A stretch of 64,000 bases of DNA from Glutamicibacter sp. B1 (GTDB lineage: Bacteria; Actinomycetota; Actinomycetes; Actinomycetales; Micrococcaceae), in contig NZ_CP125942.1 in assembly GCF_039602135.1 (NCBI RefSeq), positions 2,418,001 to 2,482,000 on the forward strand, given 5' to 3'. Below the pieces are notes generated by a model that was given only the letters and a program-made list of their open reading frames with translations, had not been told where the DNA came from and made no database searches. Both the position numbers and the translations under genes were made by a program. How positions within the stretch are numbered: the first letter of the stretch is position 1; each line of letters begins with the position of its first letter. Below, piece after piece: positions 35,576-43,739 of the stretch.

Positions 35576-36511
35576 TCAGCCTTCCGCAGAGGCGTCTTTG
35601 ACTTCATCATCGCTACGCAGCGCGCGCGTCTGCAAGGCCCGGGCTGCTAGCTGTTCAGCTTCAGGATAATAAACTTCCTCAAGCACCAGGGCGCGAGGGT
35701 GTGAAAGCTTGGTCTTGGAGTCGCGAACCATTTCTTCCAGTCGCGCTGCCATGAATCCGGGCTGCTCCCGACCATCGCCCACCATCATCGCTGCGCCGAT
35801 GAGCGCGCGGACCATATTGTGGCAGAAAGCATCGGCTTTCAGATGCGCAAGGATCAAACCGTCTTCACCACGGGTGAAGGTGAATTCCTGCAGTGTACGA
35901 ATAGTTGTCGCATGCGGGCGAGGCTTGCAGTAGGTCAGGAAGTCGTGGCGTCCCAGCACAGTCTGCGCTTCCCGGTTCATGGCTTCAACATCGAGCTCTT
36001 CTCGGTGCCACGTGGTCAAGTGGCGGGTCAGTGGATCCCAACGATGCTGTCCATCAGCAATTCGGTATGAGTATCGGCGGGCCAGTGCCGAGAAACGTGC
36101 ATCAAACCCTTCGGGTGCGCGGTGAGCTTCGTGAACCCATACGGCTCCGTCCTCTCGGCCAAGAATGCCGTTGATACGACGGACCAATGCTGGGCCTGGA
36201 TCTAAGGGCGCTTTACGTGGCAGACCATCATACTCAGCTTCAGTAAGATCAAAGTGCACCACCTGTCGGCGCGCGTGAACTCCCGCATCGGTGCGTCCCG
36301 CAACAACAACACGGATTCGACGGCGAACCAACATTTCCAATGCGTCTTCAACCAGTTGCTGAACACCGATGACATTCGGTTGCCGAGCCCAACCGCTGTA
36401 GGCGGCGCCATCGTAACTGAGCACCATTTGCATCCTGATCCAAGCGGGAGTTTCAGTACTTCCTAGTGCGGAAGTTCCCAGCGGATCGATGATGTCAGGC
36501 TGCGTGCTCAT
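35576..36511 (-). CDS. truA: tRNA pseudouridine(38-40) synthase TruA
   Basis: Isomerises uridines 38-40 in tRNA anticodon stems. The catalytic Asp is in 'VVAGRTDAGVHARRQV'; 'YDGAAYSGWARQP' is the N-terminal family block, and 'FLTYCKPR' and 'FCHNMVRALIGA' lie in the C-terminal half. I use the ATG at 36511 after GAAGG. The frame is open 19 codons further, and a later ATG before 'VLSYDGAAYSGW' would also give a complete enzyme. A Ser/Glu-rich C-terminal tail ('SDDEVKDASAEG') is present. It is separated from rplQ by the lipoprotein insert. Confidence 0.94.
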   Translation of the reverse strand: MSTQPDIIDPLGTSALGSTETPAWIRMQMVLSYDGAAYSGWARQPNVIGVQQLVEDALEMLVRRRIRVVVAGRTDAGVHARRQVVHFDLTEAEYDGLPRKAPLDPGPALVRRINGILGREDGAVWVHEAHRAPEGFDARFSALARRYSYRIADGQHRWDPLTRHLTTWHREELDVEAMNREAQTVLGRHDFLTYCKPRPHATTIRTLQEFTFTRGEDGLILAHLKADAFCHNMVRALIGAAMMVGDGREQPGFMAARLEEMVRDSKTKLSHPRALVLEEVYYPEAEQLAARALQTRALRSDDEVKDASAEG

Positions 36512-36679
36512 GCCTTCAATTATGCGTGCTTGCGTACTGCCTAAGCCAATTCTCCTTAGCGCAGGCAAATCTGCACGGCGCTCCCAGAATTTGCTACTCC
36601 ATGCCGCCTACCTCATCGAACCTACCGACATATGTCCAACTCAACAACGCTAATACATACCTCCTTGTTAATTACCGCA

Positions 36680-36692
36680 TGTAGACTAAAGA
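36680..36692 (+). promoter_or_regulatory. Shared upstream element, lipoprotein gene 1
   Basis: TGTAGACTAAAGA lies 71 bases before the ATG. Near-identical 13-mers occur at 38133-38145 and 38763-38775, 74 bases before the other two lipoprotein genes. With TTGTTA at 36665-36670, 16 bases from TAAAGA, it may include the -10 box. The TTGTTA partner is not clearly conserved at the other two genes. Confidence 0.45.
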
Positions 36693-36750
36693 TTAGTTAC
36701 CAACGCAGTCCACATAAGTTGGCCTGAAATCATCGCTACATGAGGAACAC

Positions 36751-37188
36751 ATGCACAAGAAAATTGTCGTGAGCGCCGCAGTTTTTGCACTTGGACTCTC
36801 AATGCTGACAGGTTGCTCATCGGGCAAGCTCTCGACCGAAGAGACCTGTACATTGCTGACCGAGAAGGCCAAAGAGCTGGACCTCGCCAATAAAACGGAG
36901 AGCGCCGTACAGGATATTCTTGCCGGAGATGACGAGAGTTTCACAGCTGCGATAAATGAGGTTACTGCGTTCTTGCAAGAAGCTGCAGATACAACGAAGG
37001 ATCAGAAACTAGCAGAAGCTCTGCAGGTCTCAATTAATCAGAACAATCAAATGGTTGACCTCTTATCCGACAAAGATCTGAGCCTGGCCGACAAGATCTC
37101 AAAGACTCAATCGAACACGGCAGAAGATACCGAGAAAATGGCCTATGTGAGTACGGCTTGTCCAGAGCTAGACGAATTGGGCAACTAG
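36751..37188 (+). CDS. Small lipoprotein of unknown function, paralogue 1 of 3
   Basis: A 145-residue secreted lipoprotein I cannot match to a known family. The signal ends in lipobox 'LTGC' with the lipidated Cys at 22. Then comes 'SSGKLSTEETC', with Cys33, a helical Glu/Lys/Asp-rich body, and the end 'STACPELDELGN' with Cys137. Cys33 and Cys137 are conserved in all three paralogues and could form a disulfide holding the ends together. The ribosome site is GAGGA. It is encoded on the strand opposite to the surrounding ribosomal genes. Unlike paralogues 2 and 3, no clear terminator hairpin follows at once. Confidence 0.75.
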   Translation: MHKKIVVSAAVFALGLSMLTGCSSGKLSTEETCTLLTEKAKELDLANKTESAVQDILAGDDESFTAAINEVTAFLQEAADTTKDQKLAEALQVSINQNNQMVDLLSDKDLSLADKISKTQSNTAEDTEKMAYVSTACPELDELGN

Positions 37189-37609
37189 TCACAGCCACAC
37201 GGTTTCCCATTGGCATATGAGGAGACACTGTTCTTCGCCCTCGGGGTCACCGTCGCTCTTTGGATCAGAATTCTGGAATTTATACAGGACCCCAGAATTC
37301 AAGCCAAGAGTCCCACCTGCCCTTGATCATCCATACTGGCACCGCAACGTTCGACTTGTCACAGAGTGTAGAGCAGATGCGAAAAAAGCAATATGCACCG
37401 GAGCCATCGGTAGTTAATAGCCTTGATGCGGTCCCAATGACATAGCGGTATTGCAAGTTTCGAATGCCGAACCTAAAACCCGCGGAGCACTGCCATTATT
37501 GGTTAGCGAGTGTTTCCTATGGGCGAGATGCTGCCACGGTGATTGCCCCACAGGTTCTCGGCTTCATAGCGCCAGGAGTAAACATCAGCGATAGGCATGC
37601 ATAAACAAA
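37189..37609. other. Intergenic region with possible gene remnants
   Basis: 421 bases between lipoprotein 1 and the small membrane protein. There is a 9-base inverted repeat GAATTCTGG/CCAGAATTC at 37268-37276 and 37292-37300. A TTG-started frame at 37260-37445 would encode 61 residues ending '...NSLDAVPMT', and a 38-residue hydrophobic frame covers 37210-37326. Neither has a ribosome site and I recognise neither. They may be decayed coding DNA. Confidence 0.35.
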
Positions 37610-38026
37610 ATGAAACCATCAGAAAAATTCGGATTCGGACTATACCTAGCGCTCGTCACTCTTTTAGCGGGCGCACCAGTCTTGTTAGGTTTTTTCGCGC
37701 CTCTATGGTTCTCGCAAGTCGGTGAACCGAAAAACGGCATACTGCTCTGGTCGCCATTTCTGACAGTTGTTTTTGTCCTGATCATCCTTGTTCTAGGGAA
37801 GATAACCGACCGACTCGTACTCAGGGTGTTCAATAGTGCGAGCCAAGCCGCTACCCAGATGTTACAGACCCTTCTATCTTTTGTTGTCATGCTCGGCTGC
37901 TATCGACTGGTCATGACCGATTACCGGGCGGCACTTGTCGCGTCCGTTACCGCAACTCTGGGATACCTACTCTTTTCACCGCTGATCAATAAGTTGGCAA
38001 AGAAGTCCACTCGAACAGAATCTTGA
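37610..38026 (+). CDS. Small polytopic membrane protein, unknown function
   Basis: A 138-residue protein with about four predicted membrane helices: residues about 9-32, 45-63, 83-101 and 105-126. It has a short basic N-terminus and the C-terminal tail 'KLAKKSTRTES'. I recognise no family. The ATG at 37610 lacks a clear ribosome site and an in-frame stop lies just upstream, so the start is fixed only by the frame. It sits among the three lipoprotein genes on the same strand, which may mean a shared role at the membrane, or only a shared insertion site. Confidence 0.6.
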   Translation: MKPSEKFGFGLYLALVTLLAGAPVLLGFFAPLWFSQVGEPKNGILLWSPFLTVVFVLIILVLGKITDRLVLRVFNSASQAATQMLQTLLSFVVMLGCYRLVMTDYRAALVASVTATLGYLLFSPLINKLAKKSTRTES

Positions 38027-38132
38027 GTCGACTCCGTTTCGTTTATGCTCCGAGCACTCCCATCGTTCCTGAACGACAGCTACTTCGGCATCTTGAAACT
38101 GAGTATTTGTGCGCACCGCAATAACTACGTTG

Positions 38133-38145
38133 TGTAGAGTAAAGA
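38133..38145 (+). promoter_or_regulatory. Shared upstream element, lipoprotein gene 2
   Basis: TGTAGAGTAAAGA differs from the copy before lipoprotein 1 at one position and lies 74 bases before the ATG. Just before the gene, CTACGCAAGGA is also shared with the leader of lipoprotein 3. Confidence 0.45.
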
Positions 38146-38206
38146 CTGGCTGATATCGCAAGTACACCGATATCTCCAATCATCATCACTACGCAAGGAG
38201 AAACCG

Positions 38207-38644
38207 ATGTTCAAGAAGCTCGCTTCAAGCACGGCAGTACTCATCTTGGCAGCCACCGTTGTGACCGGTTGCGGATCTTCCAAGATGTCCACCGAAGAGA
38301 CCTGTAATTACATCAATGAACAGGCCAAGGAAAAGGGCCTGAAGGAAAAGATACAAACGGCCAGCACCAACGTCGTCACCGGAGATACACAAGGCTTAGA
38401 AACTGTATTTGACGAGTTCAGTTCGTTATTGAAGGACGCTGCCGGTAAAACCGAAGATAGCAAGCTCGCTGATGCGCTTAATGCTGCCGTCGAACAGACC
38501 AATACGATGGTTGACGTGATGGCTGATGACAGTTTGAGCCTCGAAGAAAAGACCACCAAGGTTCAAGAAATTGATACTGCTGAAACCACGGAGCTGACAG
38601 ACTACCTAGATACTGCCTGCCCTAATATGGACGCCCTGAGCTAA
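38207..38644 (+). CDS. Small lipoprotein of unknown function, paralogue 2 of 3
   Basis: A 145-residue lipoprotein, clear paralogue of its neighbours. Lipobox 'VTGC' places the lipidated Cys at 22, 'KMSTEETC' gives Cys33, and the end 'DTACPNMDALS' gives Cys138. The middle shares 'DSKLADALNAA' with 'DQKLVDALNAA' of paralogue 3 and 'DQKLAEALQVS' of paralogue 1. The body looks all-helical and acidic. The ribosome site AAGGAG is strong. It ends at its own hairpin terminator, so it is transcribed separately from paralogue 3. Confidence 0.78.
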   Translation: MFKKLASSTAVLILAATVVTGCGSSKMSTEETCNYINEQAKEKGLKEKIQTASTNVVTGDTQGLETVFDEFSSLLKDAAGKTEDSKLADALNAAVEQTNTMVDVMADDSLSLEEKTTKVQEIDTAETTELTDYLDTACPNMDALS

Positions 38645-38669
38645 GCCAGCGCTCAAACTTGATGGCTGT

Positions 38670-38702
38670 GGCCCTTACAGAATTTCTGATTCTGTAAGGG
38701 CC
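38670..38702 (+). terminator. Terminator of lipoprotein gene 2
   Basis: Perfect 14-base arms (38670-38683 / 38689-38702) around a TTCTG loop, followed by ATCTCTATTC. It lies 25 bases after the stop codon. Confidence 0.8.
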
Positions 38703-38762
38703 ATCTCTATTCGGCTCGTTGAACGTGGAATGCCAAAACGCAGTCGCTGTTTACCTCGCTTG

Positions 38763-38775
38763 TGTAGGCTTAAAA
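38763..38775 (+). promoter_or_regulatory. Shared upstream element, lipoprotein gene 3
   Basis: TGTAGGCTTAAAA is the most divergent copy of the element but sits at the same distance, 74 bases, from the ATG as in gene 2. CTACGCAAGGA precedes the start here too. Confidence 0.35.
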
Positions 38776-38836
38776 CAACGTTGACAAGGGAATCAAAATC
38801 CTATGATCAACCGAAGATCTCTACGCAAGGAAATTC

Positions 38837-39277
38837 ATGCTCAAAAAGGTTGCGGCCAGTACCGCCGTGCTGGCGCTTCTCACCGTATCGCTGGCAAGTT
38901 GCTCATCGGGGAAGCTAACTACCCAAGAAACCTGCAACTTCATCAATGGTCAGGTGGCCGAGAAGAATCTTGAGCAGAAGGCCGACGATGTCAGTGAGCA
39001 AGTTTTCGCCGGTGACACCAAAGAATACGCGAGAATCATGAATGAGTTCGAGGCGATCCTTACGGATGCTGCCTCGAGGAGCAAAGATCAAAAGCTCGTT
39101 GATGCGCTTAATGCGGCTGCTACGCAGAACCATGAAGCCGCTGAACTGATGGCCCAGGGTACGAGTGAGAACGTCACTGAAATCTCTGAGAAGATCGCGG
39201 CTCTAGAAACCGATGAGGCTTCTGAAGCTACTGCCTATTTGGATGAGTCCTGCCCGGATATGGCGAGCTTCAGCTAG
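38837..39277 (+). CDS. Small lipoprotein of unknown function, paralogue 3 of 3
   Basis: A 146-residue lipoprotein. 'LASC' is the lipobox with Cys22. 'GKLTTQETC' holds Cys33 and 'DESCPDMASFS' holds Cys139. It shares the 'STAVLALL' signal core with paralogue 2 ('STAVLILA') and the central 'KDQKLVDALNAA'. Around residues 100-125 the sequence diverges most ('AQGTSENVTEISEKIA'). AAGGA precedes the ATG. A strong bidirectional terminator follows, shared with rplQ on the other strand. No known family recognised. Confidence 0.78.
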   Translation: MLKKVAASTAVLALLTVSLASCSSGKLTTQETCNFINGQVAEKNLEQKADDVSEQVFAGDTKEYARIMNEFEAILTDAASRSKDQKLVDALNAAATQNHEAAELMAQGTSENVTEISEKIAALETDEASEATAYLDESCPDMASFS

Positions 39278-39322
39278 TCCCTGGTTTAGCTCGTAACTCC
39301 CCCGGGTGTAGCTCCTTAAAGC

Positions 39323-39368
39323 AAAAAGATTCCCGTTGTATCCTTTCGGATTCAACGGGAATCTTTTT
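39323..39368. terminator. Bidirectional terminator, lipoprotein 3 / rplQ
   Basis: AAAAAGATTCCCGTTG (39323-39338) pairs with CAACGGGAATCTTTTT (39353-39368); a further short stem closes on TTTC. The A-tract and T-tract at the ends give a U-run in both directions. It ends the rpoA-rplQ transcript and the convergent lipoprotein transcript. Confidence 0.9.
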
Positions 39369-39406
39369 ATCACCGCTTAGGGTGAGAGCTTCAGCTCGAA
39401 GGGGAC

Positions 39407-39871
39407 TTATGCCTCTTCGGTAGCCTCTGCCTCAGGTGCTTCAGCAGCCTTCTCGGTAGCCTTGGTGGCTTCCTTGACGACAGCCTGCTTTGGCGAAACT
39501 GGCTCCATCACGAGCTCGATAACTGCCATAGGAGCGTTGTCGCCCTTGCGGTTACCAATCTTGGTGATGCGGGTGTAGCCACCCTCGCGGTTTGCCATTG
39601 CTGGTGCGATGTTCTCGAACAGTTCGTGAACGATCGACTTGTTGGTGCGCGAACGCGAAGCGATGACAGCCTGAACGCGACGACGCGAAGCCAGGTCTCC
39701 GCGCTTTGCGAAGGTGATCAGGCGCTCTGCGTGTGGACGCAGACGCTTGGCGCGGGTCAGGGTGGTGGTGATCTTCTTGTTCTCGAAGAGCTGTGCTGAC
39801 ATGTTAGCGAAAATCAGTCGCTCATGTGCTGCACTGCCGCCGAGACGCGGACCCTTGGTAGGGGTAGGCAT
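39407..39871 (-). CDS. rplQ: 50S ribosomal protein L17
   Basis: A large-subunit protein near the exit tunnel. '[20 protein letters not shown]' is the typical actinobacterial start, and '[20 protein letters not shown]' is conserved. It is 154 residues with an extra Ala/Glu/Lys-rich C-terminus ('[15 protein letters not shown]') beyond the usual core of about 120. It is 83 bases after rpoA and last in that transcript, ending at the bidirectional hairpin. Confidence 0.97.
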   Translation of the reverse strand: MPTPTKGPRLGGSAAHERLIFANMSAQLFENKKITTTLTRAKRLRPHAERLITFAKRGDLASRRRVQAVIASRSRTNKSIVHELFENIAPAMANREGGYTRITKIGNRKGDNAPMAVIELVMEPVSPKQAVVKEATKATEKAAEAPEAEATEEA

Positions 39872-39954
39872 GGTGGTTCTCCTAGATGAATAACCCGTCC
39901 GGAACGATCTTCTCGTGCCGGCGGATGAAGTAGTGTGTCGCTAGACGCGGGTCT

Positions 39955-40956
39955 TTACAGACCTTCGTCGTATTCGTCGCCATCTTCGAGGGCGCTACGA
40001 GCGGCCAGATCAAAGCCTGGAGGGGAATCCTTCAGGGCCAGACCCAGTTCAACCAGCTTGGCCTTGACTTCGTCAATGGACTTCGCACCGAAGTTACGGA
40101 TGTCCATCAAGTCGGCCTCGGAGCGGGTAACGAGTTCACCCACAGAGTGGATGCCCTCACGCTTCAAGCAGTTGTACGAACGAACGGTCAGTTCCAGATC
40201 CTCGATCGGCAGTGCCATGTCGGCAGCCATAGCTGCGTCCGTTGGCGACGGGCCGATTTCGATACCTTCAGCTGCAGTGTTCAGTTCGCGGAACAAGCCG
40301 AACAGTTCAACCAGGGTGGTACCTGCGGATGCAACTGCATCACGCGGGGCGATCGATTCCTTGGTCTCCACGTCAACGATCAAACGATCGAAGTCGGTGC
40401 GCTGCTCAACACGGGTAGCCTCCACGCGGAAGGTCACCTTCAGAACTGGGGAGTAGATCGAATCCACAGGGATGCGACCGATCTCGCCATCAGCGTTCTT
40501 GTTCTGAGCTGCCGACACGTAGCCACGGCCACGCTCAATGGTCAGTTCCATATCGAACTTGCCATTGGCGTTCAAGGTGGCGATGTGCAGATCAGGGTTG
40601 TGGAACTCCACACCGGCTGGCGGGGTGATGTCCGCTGCAGTAACGATGCCTGGGCCCTGCTTGCGCAGGTAGGCAACGACTGGCTCGTCGTGCTCAGAAG
40701 AGACCGACAGGTTCTTGATGTTCAAGACCAGTTCGGTAACGTCTTCCTTGACACCGGCTACGGTGGTGAACTCGTGCAGTACTCCGTCAATTCGAACACT
40801 GGTAACAGATGCACCAGGGATCGAGGAGAGCAGGGTACGGCGAAGCGAGTTACCTAGGGTGTAACCAAAGCCTGGCTCCAGTGGTTCAATGACGAACCGG
40901 GAGCGGTTTTCGGCAACTACTTCTTCGGTCAGGGTTGGGCGCTGCGTAATGAGCAC
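39955..40956 (-). CDS. rpoA: RNA polymerase alpha subunit
   Basis: A 333-residue alpha subunit. The N-terminal assembly domain carries '[20 protein letters not shown]'. The C-terminal domain, which binds UP elements and activators, carries '[20 protein letters not shown]' and '[14 protein letters not shown]'. An acidic tail ends in 'DGDEYDEGL'. It follows rpsK directly; rpsD, present between them in E. coli, is absent here, as in many Micrococcaceae. The 167-base gap upstream contains a hairpin. Confidence 0.98.
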   Translation of the reverse strand: MLITQRPTLTEEVVAENRSRFVIEPLEPGFGYTLGNSLRRTLLSSIPGASVTSVRIDGVLHEFTTVAGVKEDVTELVLNIKNLSVSSEHDEPVVAYLRKQGPGIVTAADITPPAGVEFHNPDLHIATLNANGKFDMELTIERGRGYVSAAQNKNADGEIGRIPVDSIYSPVLKVTFRVEATRVEQRTDFDRLIVDVETKESIAPRDAVASAGTTLVELFGLFRELNTAAEGIEIGPSPTDAAMAADMALPIEDLELTVRSYNCLKREGIHSVGELVTRSEADLMDIRNFGAKSIDEVKAKLVELGLALKDSPPGFDLAARSALEDGDEYDEGL

Positions 40957-41062
40957 TTACATTTCCTTTCAGCGAGCGTCCGCTATATGACGCTTCACGG
41001 GGGTGGAAACGACGGTAGCCAAAGGTGGCCGTTCGTCTTTTGCAGGCGAATGAGTCCAAGAT

Positions 41063-41098
41063 AGTCACCGGAGCACTCTTGCGAATGCTTCGGTGACT
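41063..41098 (-). promoter_or_regulatory. Hairpin in the rpsK-rpoA gap
   Basis: AGTCACCG (41063-41070) pairs with CGGTGACT (41091-41098), extended inward by five more pairs and a G-U to about 14 bp. It lies 25 bases after the rpsK stop and 107 bases before rpoA, with no strong U-tract. It may partly terminate or mark a processing site between the two genes. Confidence 0.5.
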
Positions 41099-41123
41099 TC
41101 TTAGGCCTAGCCTAGCGAATCAA

Positions 41124-41525
41124 TTAGACGCGGCGACGCTTTGATGGGCGGCAACCGTTGTGAGCGCTTGGGGAAACATCCTGGATGGATCCAACCTCAA
41201 GGCCAGCAGCCTGCAGCGAACGGATCGCGGTTTCGCGTCCCGAGCCTGGGCCCTTGACGAAAACGTCAACCTTGCGCATGCCGTGCTCCTGAGCGCGCTT
41301 TGCAGCAGCTTCAGCAGCCATCTGGGCAGCGTATGGGGTCGACTTACGCGAACCCTTCATGCCTACCTCGCCAGCCGAAGCCCACGAGATAACAGCACCA
41401 GTTGGATCGGTGATCGAAACAATGGTGTTGTTGAAGGTGCTCTTGATATGCGCCTGTCCCTGCGCAATATTCTTTTTGTCCTTGCGACGCGGCTTACGTA
41501 CCGCTCCACGAGTCTTTGGGGGCAT
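41124..41525 (-). CDS. rpsK: 30S ribosomal protein S11
   Basis: A platform protein of the small subunit that contacts the Shine-Dalgarno helix. '[20 protein letters not shown]' and the C-terminal '[17 protein letters not shown]' are nearly invariant. It is 133 residues with a basic N-terminus ('[11 protein letters not shown]'). It lies 43 bases after rpsM. Confidence 0.98.
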   Translation of the reverse strand: MPPKTRGAVRKPRRKDKKNIAQGQAHIKSTFNNTIVSITDPTGAVISWASAGEVGMKGSRKSTPYAAQMAAEAAAKRAQEHGMRKVDVFVKGPGSGRETAIRSLQAAGLEVGSIQDVSPSAHNGCRPSKRRRV

Positions 41526-41568
41526 TTCTTCTCCTACGAAAAAAGTATTTGAGTTAGATCGCTAAAAT

Positions 41569-41943
41569 TTAGCGAGTCTTCTTCTTACCGGCGACGGTAC
41601 GCTTTGGTCCCTTACGGGTACGTGCGTTGGTCTTGGTGCGCTGACCGCGGACCGGCAGGCCCTTACGGTGACGAATACCTTCGTAGGATCCGATCTCGAC
41701 CTTACGGCGGATGTCAGCCTGAACCTCACGGCGCAGGTCACCTTCTACCTTGTAAGTGCCTTCGACGAAGTCGCGCAGCTGCACGAGCTGATCATCGGTG
41801 AGATCCTTAACGCGAGTGTCCGGGTTGATACCGGTCGCTGCGATGGTCTCTTCTGCACGGGTCTTGCCCACGCCGTAGATGTAAGTCAGCGCGATGATTA
41901 CGCGCTTCTCGCGTGGAATATCCACGCCTGCTAAACGAGCCAA
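41569..41943 (-). CDS. rpsM: 30S ribosomal protein S13
   Basis: A small-subunit head protein that bridges to the large subunit and touches P-site tRNA. It is 124 residues from the TTG at 41943, which gives the family N-terminus '[14 protein letters not shown]' and has AAAGG eight bases upstream. Another TTG five codons earlier (41958) is less likely. '[15 protein letters not shown]' and '[18 protein letters not shown]' are signature blocks. It follows rpmJ after 149 bases. Confidence 0.97.
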   Translation of the reverse strand: MARLAGVDIPREKRVIIALTYIYGVGKTRAEETIAATGINPDTRVKDLTDDQLVQLRDFVEGTYKVEGDLRREVQADIRRKVEIGSYEGIRHRKGLPVRGQRTKTNARTRKGPKRTVAGKKKTR

Positions 41944-42092
41944 GTGGCTACCTTTCAACGAACGGAGGTCTGGAGCAGTACCATCCGTGATTTCTCACGG
42001 CCCCGGCCTCCGAATCCGGGGGTACACCAGGACTTACGTCCTAGCTGATACTGCCTATTTCGACTACGCGTGGGAATCCCGTAAAAACGGAA

Positions 42093-42206
42093 TTAGCCCT
42101 GACGCTGCTTGTGGCGTGGGTTCTCGCAGATCACCATGACGCGACCATTGCGGCGGATTACCTTGCACTTGTCGCAGATCGGCTTCACGCTAGGGTTAAC
42201 CTTCAA
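42093..42206 (-). CDS. rpmJ: 50S ribosomal protein L36
   Basis: A 37-residue zinc-ribbon ribosomal protein. Translated from a TTG at 42206 it reads '[19 protein letters not shown]' and ends '[10 protein letters not shown]', the standard L36. The zinc ligands are Cys11, Cys14, Cys27 and His32. AGAGGAG seven bases upstream supports the TTG. It lies between infA and rpsM in the normal order. Confidence 0.95.
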   Translation of the reverse strand: MKVNPSVKPICDKCKVIRRNGRVMVICENPRHKQRQG

Positions 42207-42333
42207 GGGTTTACTCCTCTTGCGGTTGCAGTTAAATGTGGAGCAGTAAAAAGCTTGTCCAAGGACAATCATCGAGCGAACAGCTTGATCTTTCGATCAA
42301 ATCGTTCGCACAGAAAGTCTTAGGTCTGCAGAT

Positions 42334-42555
42334 TTACTTGTAGCGGTAAACGATACGACCTCGGTTGAGATCGTATGGGCTCATTTCAACCTGCACTCGG
42401 TCCTCTGGGAGGATTCGAATGTAGTGCTGACGCATCTTACCCGAGATAGTGGCGAGCACTACGTGTCCATTTGGCAGCTCCACGCGGAACATCGCGTTCG
42501 GCAGTGCCTCCGAGACGGTGCCCTCTACCTGGATGACGCCTTCCTTCTTGCCCAT
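42334..42555 (-). CDS. infA: Translation initiation factor IF-1
   Basis: A 73-residue S1-fold protein that blocks the ribosomal A site during initiation. '[20 protein letters not shown]' and '[20 protein letters not shown]' are the standard blocks, ending 'VYRYK'. GGGGAAA precedes the ATG. An 8-base inverted repeat TTGTTGGT/ACCAACAA (42574-42581 / 42589-42596) lies just upstream and could affect leader structure. Confidence 0.98.
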   Translation of the reverse strand: MGKKEGVIQVEGTVSEALPNAMFRVELPNGHVVLATISGKMRQHYIRILPEDRVQVEMSPYDLNRGRIVYRYK

Positions 42556-42727
42556 TTTCCCCGCTAACTTTTTTTGTTGGTAATTTTCACCAACAAGTAA
42601 TTGGTTCTAGTTCTCGAACAGTGATTTCAAAACATAGAATTTTGGGCACACTTAATTCGGGAACCAACAGTCAACGATACGCTATTCACCCGATGAGTGC
42701 CAATCGTTCACTGAGCAAAATAATGTT

Positions 42728-42765
42728 AGATCCAGCACGCAACTCGTTCAGTGCGTGCTGGATCT
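42728..42765 (-). terminator. Terminator after map
   Basis: Perfect 14-base arms AGATCCAGCACGCA (42728-42741) and complement (42752-42765) around a 10-base loop. On the minus strand AACATTATTTTGC follows. It lies 20 bases beyond the map stop and separates map from infA. Confidence 0.8.
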
Positions 42766-42784
42766 ATTGATTTTCAAGTTTAAG

Positions 42785-43618
42785 TTATGCCTTGATCGGT
42801 GATGGGGTCACACCGAAGGGAGCCAGACCGGCCTCTCCCCCGTCGTGAGCCGAGAGCACCCAGATGCCACCGAGGTGGAAAGCTACGGTGTGTTCCCACT
42901 GCGAAGCATTGGACTTATCGTTGGTGACCACAGTCCAATCATCTTCCAGCACCGAGGTTTCAATACCGCCACGGACCAGCATTGGCTCAATAGCTAGGGC
43001 CATGCCCGGCTTGATGCGCGGACCGCGGTGACCAGAGTTGTAGTTCAAGACATCCGGCGCCATGTGCATGGCCGAACCGATGCCGTGACCGCAGTAGTCT
43101 TCTAGGATTCCTAGCTCGTCACCTGGCTGGCTGGTGACGTACTCATCGATAGCCTGACCGATCTGTCCGATGAAGCGTGCATTGGCAGCGGCAGCGATAC
43201 CTGCCCACATGGCCTGCTCGGTGATGTCACTGAGGCGTTGGTCGGCTGGGTCGATGTTCTTCCCCACCAGCACGGTGCGTGCTGAGTCGGAGTGCCACCC
43301 GTCAACGATGGCTCCACCGTCAATCTTGAGCACGTCACCATCTTTGAGTTCATAGTCTGATGGGAAGCCGTGAACTACTTCGTGGTTCACCGATGCGCAG
43401 ATGTTCGCTGGGAAGCCGTGGTAGCCCAAGAAGTTGCTGGTGGCATTGTTGCGTTCGAGAACCTTGCCGAAGACCTTGTTAATTGCTTCGGTGGTCACTC
43501 CAGGGCGGGCCATGGCCACTGCTTCGTCCAATGCTTCTGCCAGCACAAGGCCAGCCTGACGCATCTTCAGGATTTCGGAGTTGGATTTGTACTCAATTTT
43601 CGGCTGTCCAAAAGCCAA
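42785..43618 (-). CDS. map: Methionine aminopeptidase, type I
   Basis: Removes N-terminal Met from nascent proteins. Metal ligands are visible in 'KIDGGAIVDGWHSDSARTVL' (two Asp), 'GHGIGSAMHMAPDVLNY' (His) and the C-terminal 'EHTVAF' (Glu region). 'VNHEVVHGFPS' holds the substrate-binding His. It is 277 residues with a type Ia core and a short C-terminal tail. It is cotranscribed with secY and adk or has its own start after the hairpin in the 121-base adk-map gap. Confidence 0.96.
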   Translation of the reverse strand: MAFGQPKIEYKSNSEILKMRQAGLVLAEALDEAVAMARPGVTTEAINKVFGKVLERNNATSNFLGYHGFPANICASVNHEVVHGFPSDYELKDGDVLKIDGGAIVDGWHSDSARTVLVGKNIDPADQRLSDITEQAMWAGIAAAANARFIGQIGQAIDEYVTSQPGDELGILEDYCGHGIGSAMHMAPDVLNYNSGHRGPRIKPGMALAIEPMLVRGGIETSVLEDDWTVVTNDKSNASQWEHTVAFHLGGIWVLSAHDGGEAGLAPFGVTPSPIKA

Positions 43619-43672
43619 TGTGTTTCCCCTAGCTTGAGAGTGGATCCGTCAAAAGAGCGATCCATGAAAAGT

Positions 43673-43721
43673 ACGCAGGGACCGAGCTGCAACGTTCATT
43701 GTTGCCGCACGATCCCTGCGT
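43673..43721 (-). promoter_or_regulatory. Long hairpin in the adk-map gap
   Basis: ACGCAGGGA (43673-43681) pairs with TCCCTGCGT (43713-43721), with an inner GCAAC/GTTGC pair at 43689-43693 and 43701-43705. On the minus strand ACTTTTCATGG follows. It may attenuate or end the secY-adk transcript before map. Confidence 0.55.
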
Positions 43722-43739
43722 GATGTTCTTCTTTGTACC

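Noticed and set aside
37210..37326. 38-residue hydrophobic TTG-started frame
   Set aside because: No ribosome site and no recognisable relative; it overlaps another weak frame. Mentioned only as possible remnant.
37260..37445. 61-residue frame ending in '...NSLDAVPMT'
   Set aside because: Composition is not absurd for coding DNA, but start and ribosome site are missing and no family is recognised.
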